64,000 nt of DNA from the NCBI GenBank assembly GCA_041481445.1, contig JBGPBV010000001.1:44811-108810 (forward strand). Reading direction: 5' to 3'. A program made the position numbers and the translations under genes. The stretch's first letter is position 1, and every line of letters starts with the position of its first letter. Below, piece after piece: positions 40,010-48,757 of this stretch. The notes beneath the pieces are model-generated. The model made no database searches. It was not told where the DNA came from and saw nothing but the letters and a program-made list of their open reading frames with translations. Origin of the DNA: AA29 sp041481445 (GTDB lineage Bacteria > Acidobacteriota > Vicinamibacteria > Fen-336).

Positions 40010-40827
40010 TGCCAGACGACCTGCAGGACGTGGACGACGTCTACGCGGTCTCCCGCGAGACCTCCTACAAGGCCATCCGGTTCGAGACCACGAACGGGAT
40101 CGCGCGCATCACCCTCGACCGCCCGCCCGCCAACGTGCTCTCCGTGGACACGATGCGCGAGATCAACTCCGCCCTCGAGGCCCTCGAGTACCAGCGCGAG
40201 GTGAAGCTGGTCGTCCTGTCCGCGGCCGGCAAGTACTTCTCGCCCGGCTTCGACCTCGGCGACCACCTCGGGGACCGCGCCTACCTCATGCTGGAGGAGT
40301 TCCACCGCATCTTCGAGAACCTGGCCAAGACGGACAAGCCCAGCCTGGCCGTGGTGGCGGGTCCGGCCCTGGGCGCGGGCAGCCTCCTCGCCGCGGGCTG
40401 CGACATCGTCTATGCCGCGGCCAGCGCGAAGTTCGGGCACCCCGAGGTCAAGGGCGGGGTGTTCAACCCCGTGGCCGCCGTGCTCCTGCCGCGGCTGGTG
40501 GGCCGGAAGAAGGCCTTCGAGATGCTGCTGGGCGGGCAGAGCATCACCGCCGCCGACGCCGAGAAGGCCGGCCTCATCACGCGCGCGATCCCGGACGACA
40601 AGCTGGAGGCGGAGGTGGCCGCCCTCGTCCAGCGCTTCCAGGACAGCTCGGCCGTCGTCATGCAGGCGGCGCGCCGGGCCGCCAGCGGCGCCCTCGACCT
40701 GCCCCTGGCCGACGCCGTGCGCCACGCGGAGGACGTCTACCTGAACCAGCTCATGGCCACCGAGGACGCCGACGAGGGCCTGAAGGCGGTCATGGCCAAG
40801 CGCAAGCCGGTGTGGAAGGACCGCTGA
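40009..40827 (+). CDS. Enoyl-CoA hydratase/isomerase family protein, dienoyl-CoA hydratase-like
   Basis: The 272-residue crotonase-fold protein has the oxyanion-hole segments SAAGKYFSPGFDLGDH and VAGPALGAGSLLAAGCDI. One catalytic glutamate is kept (E146 in FGHPEVKGG), but the other usual position is serine (S125 in GAGSLL). The C-terminus (VYLNQLMATEDADEGLKAV, then KRKPVWKDR) resembles, from memory, cyclohexa-1,5-diene-1-carbonyl-CoA hydratases of anaerobic benzoate degraders more than FadB-type enzymes. The exact reaction is therefore open: water addition to an enoyl- or dienoyl-CoA, or another crotonase reaction. It is tightly coupled to both neighbours (TAATG before, TGATG after). Confidence 0.85.
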   Translation: MPDDLQDVDDVYAVSRETSYKAIRFETTNGIARITLDRPPANVLSVDTMREINSALEALEYQREVKLVVLSAAGKYFSPGFDLGDHLGDRAYLMLEEFHRIFENLAKTDKPSLAVVAGPALGAGSLLAAGCDIVYAAASAKFGHPEVKGGVFNPVAAVLLPRLVGRKKAFEMLLGGQSITAADAEKAGLITRAIPDDKLEAEVAALVQRFQDSSAVVMQAARRAASGALDLPLADAVRHAEDVYLNQLMATEDADEGLKAVMAKRKPVWKDR

Positions 40828-42038
40828 TGGCGGACACGATCTCGTTCGAGCTCGGCGACGAGCACAAGGAAGTCGAGCGCACCGTGCGCGAGTGGGCGGC
40901 GGCGGAAGTGGCGCCGAAGATCCACGACCTCGACCGCGAGCACCGCTTCGAGCGCAAGTTCCTGGAGGGCATGGCCGAGCTCCAGCTCCTCGGCATCTGC
41001 ATCCCGGAGGAGTACGGCGGGGCGGGCCTGGACTACATCAGCCTGGGTCTCGTCTCCGAGGAGCTCGAATACGTCGACACCCACCTGCGCGTGATCATTT
41101 CCGTGCACGTGGGGCTGAACTCGATGACCCTGATGTGCTGGGGCACCGAGGAGCAGAAGAGGAAGTACCTCGTGCCCCAGGCCCAGGGGAAGAAGATCGC
41201 CACCTACGGCCTCACCGAGCCCAACGCGGGGTCGGACGCCGTCGGCATCCAGAGCACGGCGGTGAAGAAGGGCGACCGCTACGTGCTCAACGGCGAGAAG
41301 GTCTGGATCTCGCTGGCGGACGTGGCCGACCACTTCCTGGTCATCGCCTGGACCGACCAGGACAAGAAGAAGAAGCGCGACCACAGCGGGCTGAGCGCGT
41401 TCATCGTGGAGCGGGCGTTCAAGGGGTTCAGCTCGTACTCGATCAAGGAGAAGTGGGGGATCCTGGCCGGCAACACCGGGGGCTTCTCGATGCAGGACGT
41501 CGAGGTGCCGGTGGAGAACCGGGTGGGGGCGGAGGGCGAGGGCTTCCGCGTGGCCATGTTCGCGCTCGAGAACGGGCGCTACACGGTGGCGGCGGGGGCC
41601 ACCGGCCTCATCCGCGCCTGCCTGGACGCCTCCGTCCGCTACGCCACCGGCCGCAAGACCTTCGGCGTCCCCATCGGCGAGCACCAGCTCGTGAAGGAGA
41701 TGATCGCGCAGATGGTCTCCGACTACGACGCTGCCCGCCTGCTCTGGCTGCGCGCGGGCTGGCTCAAGAACGAGGGGCGGCGCAACACGAGGGAGACCTC
41801 GCTGGCCAAGTGGTTCGCCACCGTGCAGAGCGAGCGCGCCGCCTCCGACTGCGTGCAGATCCACGGCGGCAACGGCTATTCCGACGAGTACCCGGCCGGC
41901 CGCTTCTACCGCAACTCGAAGGCCGCCGTCATCTACGAGGGCACCCGCGAGATCCACAAGGTCATGCAGGCCGACTACGCCCTCGGCTTCCGCCAGGACA
42001 AGCCGCGGCGCGTCGATCTGCCGCCCTACAAGAGATAG
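40827..42038 (+). CDS. Acyl-CoA dehydrogenase
   Basis: The 403-residue flavoprotein has the three-domain acyl-CoA dehydrogenase layout. The FAD and substrate motifs are YGLTEPNAGSDA and KVWISLADVADHF. QIHGGNGYSDEYPAGRFYRN lies near the C-terminus, and the catalytic base is E371 in VIYEGTREIHKV. It oxidises acyl-CoA to enoyl-CoA and passes electrons to ETF. Substrate specificity is unclear. The N-terminal part has the usual IPEEYGGAGLDYISLGLVSE. The insertion DQDKKKKRDHSG is slightly long. It is coupled to the hydratase by a TGATG overlap and followed 18 bases later by glpX, so all four genes may be one transcript. Confidence 0.95.
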   Translation: MADTISFELGDEHKEVERTVREWAAAEVAPKIHDLDREHRFERKFLEGMAELQLLGICIPEEYGGAGLDYISLGLVSEELEYVDTHLRVIISVHVGLNSMTLMCWGTEEQKRKYLVPQAQGKKIATYGLTEPNAGSDAVGIQSTAVKKGDRYVLNGEKVWISLADVADHFLVIAWTDQDKKKKRDHSGLSAFIVERAFKGFSSYSIKEKWGILAGNTGGFSMQDVEVPVENRVGAEGEGFRVAMFALENGRYTVAAGATGLIRACLDASVRYATGRKTFGVPIGEHQLVKEMIAQMVSDYDAARLLWLRAGWLKNEGRRNTRETSLAKWFATVQSERAASDCVQIHGGNGYSDEYPAGRFYRNSKAAVIYEGTREIHKVMQADYALGFRQDKPRRVDLPPYKR

Positions 42039-42056
42039 CCCGAGGAGCACTCATCG

Positions 42057-43022
42057 ATGCACCGCGACGACCTGTTTCTGGAGTTCGTGAGGGTGGTGGA
42101 GCGCGCCGCCATCGCCGCCGCCCGCACCATGGGCCAGGGCGACCGCAAGTACGCCGACCAGGTGGCGGTGGAGTCCATGCGCAAGGAGATGGAGTCCGTC
42201 GACATCGACGGCACCATCGTGATCGGCGAAGGGGAGCGCGACGAGGCGCCGATGCTCTACATCGGCGAGAAGGTCGGCAAGGGCGGCTACCCCGTCGACA
42301 TCGCGGTGGACCCGCTGGAGGGGACCAACCTCTGCGCCACCGGCGCTCCCAACGCGATCGCGGTCCTGGCCGCCTCCGAGAAGGGCGGCCTCCTCAACGC
42401 CCCCGACATCTACATGGAGAAGCTGGTGGTCGGCCCCTCCTCCAAGGGCAAGATCGACATCAACGCGCCGGTGGAGGACAACCTCAAGTCGATCGCGAGG
42501 GCGCTCGACCGCGAAGTCAACGACCTCGTGGTGATCGTGCTCGACCGGCCGCGGCACGAAAGGCTGATCGCGGATATCCGGAAAGCGGGCGCGCGCATCC
42601 GCCTCATCGGCGACGGCGACCTCTCGGCGGGCATCTCCGCGGCCGTGGTCGGCACCGGCGTGCACGCGGTGATGGGGACGGGGGGCGCACCGGAGGGCGT
42701 GCTCACCGCCGCCGCCATGCGCTGCCTCAACGGCGAGATCCAGGCCCGGCTCGTGCTCACGAAGGAATCGGACCGCGAGCGCCTCAAGCGCATGGGCATC
42801 CCGGATATCGAGCGCATCTACCAGACGGAGGACCTCGCCCCGGGCCAGAGCATCATCTTCGCGGCGGCGGGCGTGACGGACGGAGCCCTGCTCCGCGGAG
42901 TCCGCTTCTTCGGCGACGGCGTGCGGACCCACACGCTCGTGATGACGACGGTGCCCCACCAGGTCCGATTCATCGACACCATCCACGCCAAGGACGGTCC
43001 GGACGTCAAGATCCGCTTCTGA
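42057..43022 (+). CDS. glpX: Class II fructose-1,6-bisphosphatase GlpX
   Basis: The 321-residue protein has the GlpX metal-binding motifs GEGERDEAPM (57-66) and DPLEGTN (85-91), plus IGDGDLSAGI and the GTGGAPEGVLTAAA stretch. It removes the 1-phosphate from fructose-1,6-bisphosphate, the committed step of gluconeogenesis, and some members also accept sedoheptulose-1,7-bisphosphate. GAGGAG (42041-42046) precedes ATG 42057. Following an acyl-CoA oxidation unit, it fits growth on fatty or aromatic acids, where sugars must be made from acetyl-CoA; this link is an inference from gene order. About 300 non-coding bases follow. Confidence 0.96.
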   Translation: MHRDDLFLEFVRVVERAAIAAARTMGQGDRKYADQVAVESMRKEMESVDIDGTIVIGEGERDEAPMLYIGEKVGKGGYPVDIAVDPLEGTNLCATGAPNAIAVLAASEKGGLLNAPDIYMEKLVVGPSSKGKIDINAPVEDNLKSIARALDREVNDLVVIVLDRPRHERLIADIRKAGARIRLIGDGDLSAGISAAVVGTGVHAVMGTGGAPEGVLTAAAMRCLNGEIQARLVLTKESDRERLKRMGIPDIERIYQTEDLAPGQSIIFAAAGVTDGALLRGVRFFGDGVRTHTLVMTTVPHQVRFIDTIHAKDGPDVKIRF

Positions 43023-43322
43023 CGGCAAGGGCCCCGCAAATAGCTCTGTCACCGTCAGTTGCAGCGCGGGCGTCATCCTCTCGTCATACGTGTCTCCGAT
43101 GCCGCGGGAGAACGACCCAAAACGCACGGAGCTAGCCCCCGTCACAACTTACTAGACGCGTGCTCATTTTTTCCTTGACAGGTATCCCCTCCTTTGCTAG
43201 CTTCAACCAGCACTTTAACTATTTTCCGTAAAGTAGTCCCTTGGCTCGGTTCCGGTTTCGGGCCACGGTCGGCGGTCGGGGCTGGCGGGGAACAGGCGCC
43301 GTCGTTAGCGCGAGGAGATCTC
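43023..43322 (+). other. Intergenic region between glpX and pilM
   Basis: This 300-base region has no credible gene. It is more AT-rich than its surroundings (for example ATTTTTTCCTTGACA near 43166-43180) and holds the pil promoter at 43175-43203. The remaining 120 bases up to the GAGGAG (43312-43317) of pilM would be a long 5' leader. I saw no clear terminator behind glpX. Confidence 0.6.
43175..43203 (+). promoter_or_regulatory. Sigma-70-type promoter of the pil operon
   Basis: A perfect TTGACA (43175-43180) is followed by a 17-base spacer and TAGCTT (43198-43203). This is the best-formed -35/-10 pair in the window, ahead of pilMNOPQ. The leader to GTG 43323 would be about 113 nt. Confidence 0.65.
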
Positions 43323-44390
43323 GTGGCTCTGTTCGGCAAGAAGAAAGGGCTGGTCGGGCTCGACATCGGGTCCTCGGCCGTCAAGGCCGTCGAGCTCAAG
43401 TCCGGCGGCAAGGGCGGGGCCGAGCACCAGCTCGTCAACATCGGGATGGAGGCGCTTCCGCCGGAGGCCATCGTCGACGGCGCGATCATGGATTCCGGAG
43501 CGGTCATCGACGCGATCCAGCGGCTCTTCACCTCCCAGAAGATCAAGACGAGCGACGTCGCCACCAGCGTCTCGGGCAACGCGGTCATCGTCAAGAAGAT
43601 CTCCCTGCCCCAGATGAGCCCGGAGGAGCTGGCCGAGTCCATCCACTGGGAGGCCGAGCAGTACATCCCCTTCGACATCCAGGACGTGGCCCTGGACTAC
43701 GAGGTCATCGAGGGCTCGGGCGGCGGCGGCAACATGGACGTCCTCCTGGTCGCGGTGAAGAAGGACAAGATCTCCGACTACACCTCCGCGATCAGCCAGG
43801 CGGGCAAGACCCCCGCCATCGTGGACGTGGACGTGTTCGCCCTCCAGAACTGCTACGACATCAACTACGGCATCGACCCCGGCCGCGTGATCGCGCTCCT
43901 CAACGTGGGGGCCTCGATCATGAACATCAACATCATCAAGGGGCCGACCTCGATCTTCAACCGGGACATCGCGGTGGGTGGCAACCAGTACACCGACGCC
44001 ATCCAGAAGGACCTGAACCTCTCGTTCGACCAGGCGGAGGCACTCAAGCGCGGCTCGCGCGTGGAGGGGGCTGCCCCCGAGAACCTCGCGCCGATCCTGC
44101 AGGCGGTGTCCGAGAACATCGCGCTCGAGATCCAGAAGACCTTCGACTTCTTCAAGGCCACGAGCTCGGAGGACCGCATCGACCGCATCTTCCTCTCCGG
44201 CGGGACGAGCAAGGTCCGCGGCCTCCAGGAGCTGCTGGCCGACCGGTTCGAGGCGGGGGTCGAGATCATGAACCCGTTCAACAACATCACCTACAACCCG
44301 AGGGACTTCGATCCGGAGTTCATCAACGAGATCGGCCCCAGCGCCGCCCTCGCCGTGGGCCTGGCCAGCCGAAAGGTGGGCGACCGATGA
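43323..44390 (+). CDS. pilM: Type IV pilus assembly protein PilM
   Basis: The 355-residue protein starts at GTG 43323, with GAGGAG five bases upstream. It has the actin-like ATPase fold (FtsA/PilM). GLVGLDIGSSAVKAVELKSG is the first phosphate loop. LNVGASIMNINIIK and FLSGGTSKVRGLQELLADRF follow. PilM is cytoplasmic and binds the N-terminal tail of PilN, linking the pilus motor to the inner-membrane alignment complex. It is the first gene of a standard pilMNOPQ operon; its stop overlaps pilN as ATGA. Confidence 0.96.
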   Translation: MALFGKKKGLVGLDIGSSAVKAVELKSGGKGGAEHQLVNIGMEALPPEAIVDGAIMDSGAVIDAIQRLFTSQKIKTSDVATSVSGNAVIVKKISLPQMSPEELAESIHWEAEQYIPFDIQDVALDYEVIEGSGGGGNMDVLLVAVKKDKISDYTSAISQAGKTPAIVDVDVFALQNCYDINYGIDPGRVIALLNVGASIMNINIIKGPTSIFNRDIAVGGNQYTDAIQKDLNLSFDQAEALKRGSRVEGAAPENLAPILQAVSENIALEIQKTFDFFKATSSEDRIDRIFLSGGTSKVRGLQELLADRFEAGVEIMNPFNNITYNPRDFDPEFINEIGPSAALAVGLASRKVGDR

Positions 44391-45085
44391 TCCGGATCAA
44401 CGTCCTCCAGGCCGACCGGCCGACCAAGAAGAAGAAGGCGGCGGCGGCGGCCACGCCCGGAGCCGTCCAGGCGTACCTGCTCCTCACCGTGCTCGCGGGC
44501 GGGGCGGTGCTCGCCTGCCTGGCGTTCTACCTCTATATGGCGGGCCAGATCCGCGAGCTCGACAGCAAGATCGCCGCCGCCGAGCAGCGGCAGCGCGAGC
44601 TGCAGGCGATCAAGAAGCAGGTCGACGAGCTGGAGCTCAAGCGGGCCACCTTCCAGCGCAAGGTGGACCTGATCTACCGGTTGCAGGCCGAGCAGCAGGG
44701 CCCGGTGCACCTCCTCGACGAGCTCTCGAGGGCCCTGCCCGACTTCGTCTGGCTGAGCAGCCTCGACCAGTCGGGCAACCAGATCCGGCTCGGCGGCCAG
44801 AGCAACAGCCTGACCTCCGTGGCCGACTTCATCACCGCCCTCCAGCAGGCGGGGGCCGACCAGTACGGGTGCGGCAAGCCCAACCCCCTCGACCGCTCGC
44901 TCTGCTGGTTCCCGGACGTCAACCTCGTTTCGAGCACGGAGGCCAACAGCCTGGTCACGTTCGCGCTGCAGGCCACGTTCAGCAACCCGGAGGCGATCCT
45001 GAAGCAACGGCAGAACGCACAGGCGGCGAAGCCTCTTCCGGGGGCGAGTCCGGCGCCGGGGGCCGCGGCCCCCGCGCCGCGCTGA
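44387..45085 (+). CDS. pilN: Type IV pilus assembly protein PilN
   Basis: The 232-residue bitopic protein begins MIRINVLQADRPTKKKKA, the cytoplasmic tail that in this family inserts into PilM. The membrane helix spans about 28-51 (AYLLLTVLAGGAVLACLAFY). A coiled coil (about 55-95) and a small periplasmic ferredoxin-like domain (about 105-205) follow. A Pro/Ala-rich tail ends the protein. It pairs with PilO. ATG 44387 overlaps the pilM stop. Confidence 0.93.
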   Translation: MIRINVLQADRPTKKKKAAAAATPGAVQAYLLLTVLAGGAVLACLAFYLYMAGQIRELDSKIAAAEQRQRELQAIKKQVDELELKRATFQRKVDLIYRLQAEQQGPVHLLDELSRALPDFVWLSSLDQSGNQIRLGGQSNSLTSVADFITALQQAGADQYGCGKPNPLDRSLCWFPDVNLVSSTEANSLVTFALQATFSNPEAILKQRQNAQAAKPLPGASPAPGAAAPAPR

Positions 45086-45101
45086 GGCGGAGGAGAGGCC
45101 C

Positions 45102-45698
45102 ATGGCCGACAACGCCTATACGAAGCTCTCGCTGGGTGGACAGCTCGGCGTCTCCGCCACTCTCGCCATCGTGATCGGCGGGCTGTTCTGGTACTTCTAC
45201 TGGGACCCCGCGGCCACCGAGCGTGACGAGAAGGCGACCAAGCTCGAGGCCCTCAACAAGGAGATCCGCGCCCTCGAGGTCACCGCCCAGAAGCTGGGCG
45301 AGTTCCAGCGCGAGGTCGCGCTCCTCGAGAAGAAGCTCGAGACCCTGAAGAGCATCCTGCCCCCGGCCAAGGAGACCCCGGACCTGATGCGCAAGGTGCA
45401 GGCCCTGGCCGCGCAGTCCAACCTGACCATCAACAACTTCACGCCGGGAGCGACCGTCAACAAGGACTTCTACCAGGAGTGGCCGATCACGATGGGGCTG
45501 GTCGGCAACTACCACAACCTGGCCATGTTCTTCGACAAGGTGTCCAGGCTGCCGCGGCTGGTCAACGTGAGCAACATCAAGATCAACTCCATGGGCAACC
45601 AGACGGCCAGCCAGACGATCGCGGTGAATTCCACCGCCACCACCTTCGTCTATCTGGAGACCCCGCCCGGGGCGGCCCAGCCGAAGCCGGCCCAATGA
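45102..45698 (+). CDS. pilO: Type IV pilus assembly protein PilO
   Basis: The 198-residue protein has a membrane helix at about 14-34 (LGVSATLAIVIGGLFWYFYW). A coiled coil (about 40-80: KATKLEALNKEIRALEV and ALLEKKLETLKSIL) and a periplasmic domain follow (about 85-185, with WPITMGLVGNYHNLAMFFDK and VNVSNIKINSM typical of PilO). It forms the inner-membrane alignment complex with PilN and binds PilP. GGAGGAGAGG lies before ATG 45102. The stop is overlapped by a short ATGA that may couple translation into pilP. Confidence 0.94.
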   Translation: MADNAYTKLSLGGQLGVSATLAIVIGGLFWYFYWDPAATERDEKATKLEALNKEIRALEVTAQKLGEFQREVALLEKKLETLKSILPPAKETPDLMRKVQALAAQSNLTINNFTPGATVNKDFYQEWPITMGLVGNYHNLAMFFDKVSRLPRLVNVSNIKINSMGNQTASQTIAVNSTATTFVYLETPPGAAQPKPAQ

Positions 45699-45709
45699 GG
45701 AGCGCAGCC

Positions 45710-46207
45710 ATGAAGGGCATGCTGGCGGTGCTCGCGCTCGTGCTGGCGGCCACGACGGCCGCGGCCCAGGCGCCGTCCCCCCCCGCCTCACCGTCTCCGG
45801 TCAACGTCTCGCCGGACGTGGTGAAGAACCGCATCGACCAGGAGATCGCGCCGGCCGCGGGCGCCTACGTCTACGCGTCGCAGGGCCGCCGCGATCCCTT
45901 CGTGAGCCTGCTCAAGCCCGTCTCCGAGTCAGGCCCGGGCAAGCGGCGTCCAGGGATGGAGGGCTTCCTCATCCAGGAGGTCGCCCTCAAGGGGATCGTG
46001 AAGGACAAGACGGGATACCTGGCCATGCTGCTGGGCACCGACGGCAAGTCCTACTTCGTCAAGGTAGGTCAGCGCTTGTTTGACGGGGTCATCACCGCGA
46101 TCGATGCCGCGACCGTGACCTTCCGGCAAGAGGTGACGGATCCGCTCTCGAGCGTGAGGAGCCGGGACGTCAAGAAGACCCTGTATCCGTCCGAGGAGGG
46201 CAGGTAA
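45710..46207 (+). CDS. pilP: Type IV pilus assembly protein PilP
   Basis: The 165-residue protein starts most likely at ATG 45710, with GAGGAG seven bases upstream; ATG 45695, overlapping the pilO stop, would add five residues. It has a signal peptide (about 1-19, ending TTAAAQA) but no cysteine, so unlike PilP of Pseudomonas and Neisseria it is not a lipoprotein. The family core is SQGRRDPFVSLLKPV, then QEVALKGIVKDKTGYLAMLL and KVGQRLFDGVITAIDAATVT, the GspC-like HR fold. PilP links PilNO to the PilQ secretin in the periplasm. Its stop overlaps pilQ as TAATG. Confidence 0.92.
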   Translation: MKGMLAVLALVLAATTAAAQAPSPPASPSPVNVSPDVVKNRIDQEIAPAAGAYVYASQGRRDPFVSLLKPVSESGPGKRRPGMEGFLIQEVALKGIVKDKTGYLAMLLGTDGKSYFVKVGQRLFDGVITAIDAATVTFRQEVTDPLSSVRSRDVKKTLYPSEEGR

Positions 46208-48696
46208 TGAGAGCCAAGCTGGCGGCACTGTCGCTGGTGATCCTGGCGTCGCTCCTCGTGGGGGGCGCCGTCGCCGAGGACCGTGCGGCCGCGATCACCG
46301 AGATCCGGCAGGAATCCACCCCGCACTCGACCCGGCTGGTCGTGGCGTGCACGGGCCCGGTGGCGTACACGTACTACAGCCCGGACCCGCTCACGCTGGT
46401 GGTCGACATCCCGGAGGTGGACCCTTCCAGGGTGCCGTCCCGGATCAGCGTGGGCACGCGCGAGGTCGAATCCCTCCGCGTGACCAGCATGGTCCGGGCG
46501 GACGGGCGCAGCCTGGCCAGGGTGGAAGTGCGCCTGGCCAGCCTGGTCCCCTACCAGATCTTCTCCAAGGACACGACCCTCAACCTCGTGTTCGAGCGCG
46601 GGCCGGAGGCGGCGTCCGCGCCGGCCGCGCCAACGCGGAAGGCCGCCGCCGAGCCGGCCCCGGCCGCCCCCGCTCCCGCCCCCGACGTGAAGGCGGCGGC
46701 GGCGCCCGAGCCACCGGACGTCCCGATGGCCAAGCCCGCGGACGACGTCAAGTCCACGGACGGCGCCGTCGTCATCACGCCGCGCAAGCGGCGCGGGGCC
46801 ACCGCGTCCGCGCCCGGCGCCGTCATCACCACCGCGGAGGCGCCCGCGCCGCCCGCGCCGACCGCCGACCGTCATCCCGCCTCGCGCATCCTCGCCCTGA
46901 GCCAGGACGACGACGGCGGCCGCTTGAGCTTCGACGTCAAGGCGGACGGGGCCCTGCGCTACCAGGACTTCTTCCTCGGCAACCCCGATCGCCTGGTCGT
47001 CGACTTCAAGGACGTGACGAGCCGCGCGAGCGTGCGCACGCTCGACGTCAACCACGACCCCGTGCGGAAGGTGCGGCTCGCCCAGTTCAGTGCGTCCGCC
47101 CCCCGGGTGGCGCGGCTCGTGCTCGACCTCTCGTCACGCGCTCCCTATCGGATCGTGGAGGGGACGGACGGGGTCAAGATCGTGTTCGGCGAAGGCCAGG
47201 TTCCGAAGGCGGCGCCGCTGGCCGCCCTCAAGCCGGAAGCCGACGCCGCCGCCACCATGGAAGCGGCCATGCCCGTGCAGGTTCCCGTGCTGCCGGCCCC
47301 CGCTCCCGCGCCGGTGCTCCCGGACCCGCAGGCGGCGCCGCCCACGCCGGAGCGTCCGGCGGAGTTCCAGGCGGTCACCCTCAACCCGGGTGAGAAGCAG
47401 TACGTCGGCCACCCGATCAGCCTCGACTTCAAGGACGGCGACCTCCAGGACATCTTCCGCCTCTTCGCCGACATCAGCGGCCTCAACATCGTGGTCAACC
47501 CCGGCGTGGCCGGGAAGGTGACCCTGAAGCTCAACGAGGTCCCGTGGGACCAGGCCCTGGACCTGATCCTCAAGGCCAACGGCCTCGGGTACACCCTGGA
47601 GGGCAACGTCATCCGGATCGCCCGCCTGGCCGACCTCCAGAACGAGGAGCAGCAGCGGCGGAAGCTGGCCGAAGAGCGCGCCCTGGCCGGCGACCTCGCC
47701 AGCCTGACCACCCGCATCTCCTATGCGAAGGCGCAGGAGCTCTCGGAGGTCATGCGCAAGGCGGGGGCGCTCTCCGCGCGCGGCAGCCTCAACGTCGACG
47801 CCCGCACCAACACGCTGATCATCAACGACCTGCCCGCCTACCTGGAGAAGGCCAAGGAGCTCATCGCCACCCTGGACCTCCCGACCCGCCAGGTGGAGAT
47901 CGAGGCCCGCATCGTCGTCACCAGCCGCAACTTCACGCGTGACCTCGGGATCCAGTGGGGCTTCAACCAGCAATACACGCCGCAGTACGGCAACACGACC
48001 GGCCTGGCCTTCCCGAACTCGATGATCATCAACGGCCAGGGCGTGCCGGCCCAGGGCGGTCTGACTGCCGACCAGAACGGCCAGGCCCCGACCGCGGGCA
48101 TCGGCAACGTCGGCCGCGGCTACGCGGTGAACCTGCCCGCCGCCGGCTTCAACTCCGCGATCGGCATCTCGCTCGGCAACATCCTCGGCAGCTTCAACCT
48201 CGATGCCGCCCTGACCGCCCTCGAGCGCCAGGGCCGCGGCCGCCTGCTCTCCACCCCCAAGATCACGACCCAGAACAACCAGTCGGCGGAGATCAAGCAG
48301 GGCGTGCAGATCCCGATCCAGACCGTGGCCAACAACACGGTCACGGTCAGCTTCCAGGACGCCGTCCTCACCCTCAAGGTGACGCCGCAGATCACGGAGG
48401 CGGGGACGGTGATCCTCACCGTCGACGTCCAGAACAACTCGGCGGATTTCGCGAACCTGGTCAACGGCATCCCGCCCATCAACACCCAGTCCGCCAAGAC
48501 CCAGGTGCTGGTGCGGGACGGGGCGACCGCGGTCATCGGCGGCATCTACCAGAGCAACGAGCAGACGTCGCAGTCCTCGACGCCGTTCCTGGGCCGGGTG
48601 CCGATCCTGGGCTATCTCTTCCGGAACCGGTTCGTTACGAGCACGAACAACGAGCTGCTCCTCTTCATCACCCCGCGGATCATCAAGGGGGCATAG
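46207..48696 (+). CDS. pilQ: Type IV pilus secretin PilQ
   Basis: The 829-residue protein has a signal peptide (1-23). Two AMIN domains bind peptidoglycan (about 27-110 and 226-325), separated by a Pro/Ala linker. The STN/N0 domain follows (about 400-450: GHPISLDFKDGDLQDIFRLF), then N1/NolW (about 495-565) and the secretin core (about 600-828). The core has TALERQGRGRLLSTPKITTQ, VTPQITEAGTVILTVDVQN and the C-terminal VPILGYLFRNRFVTSTNNEL. It forms the outer-membrane pore for the pilus fibre. No pilin or motor ATPase gene (pilB, pilT, pilC) is in the window. Confidence 0.96.
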   Translation: MRAKLAALSLVILASLLVGGAVAEDRAAAITEIRQESTPHSTRLVVACTGPVAYTYYSPDPLTLVVDIPEVDPSRVPSRISVGTREVESLRVTSMVRADGRSLARVEVRLASLVPYQIFSKDTTLNLVFERGPEAASAPAAPTRKAAAEPAPAAPAPAPDVKAAAAPEPPDVPMAKPADDVKSTDGAVVITPRKRRGATASAPGAVITTAEAPAPPAPTADRHPASRILALSQDDDGGRLSFDVKADGALRYQDFFLGNPDRLVVDFKDVTSRASVRTLDVNHDPVRKVRLAQFSASAPRVARLVLDLSSRAPYRIVEGTDGVKIVFGEGQVPKAAPLAALKPEADAAATMEAAMPVQVPVLPAPAPAPVLPDPQAAPPTPERPAEFQAVTLNPGEKQYVGHPISLDFKDGDLQDIFRLFADISGLNIVVNPGVAGKVTLKLNEVPWDQALDLILKANGLGYTLEGNVIRIARLADLQNEEQQRRKLAEERALAGDLASLTTRISYAKAQELSEVMRKAGALSARGSLNVDARTNTLIINDLPAYLEKAKELIATLDLPTRQVEIEARIVVTSRNFTRDLGIQWGFNQQYTPQYGNTTGLAFPNSMIINGQGVPAQGGLTADQNGQAPTAGIGNVGRGYAVNLPAAGFNSAIGISLGNILGSFNLDAALTALERQGRGRLLSTPKITTQNNQSAEIKQGVQIPIQTVANNTVTVSFQDAVLTLKVTPQITEAGTVILTVDVQNNSADFANLVNGIPPINTQSAKTQVLVRDGATAVIGGIYQSNEQTSQSSTPFLGRVPILGYLFRNRFVTSTNNELLLFITPRIIKGA

Positions 48697-48757
48697 GGAC
48701 CCGATGCGGATGAGCGAGAGGCGGGAGCGGGCTCCGTACGGAGTTTGGAGGAATGTC

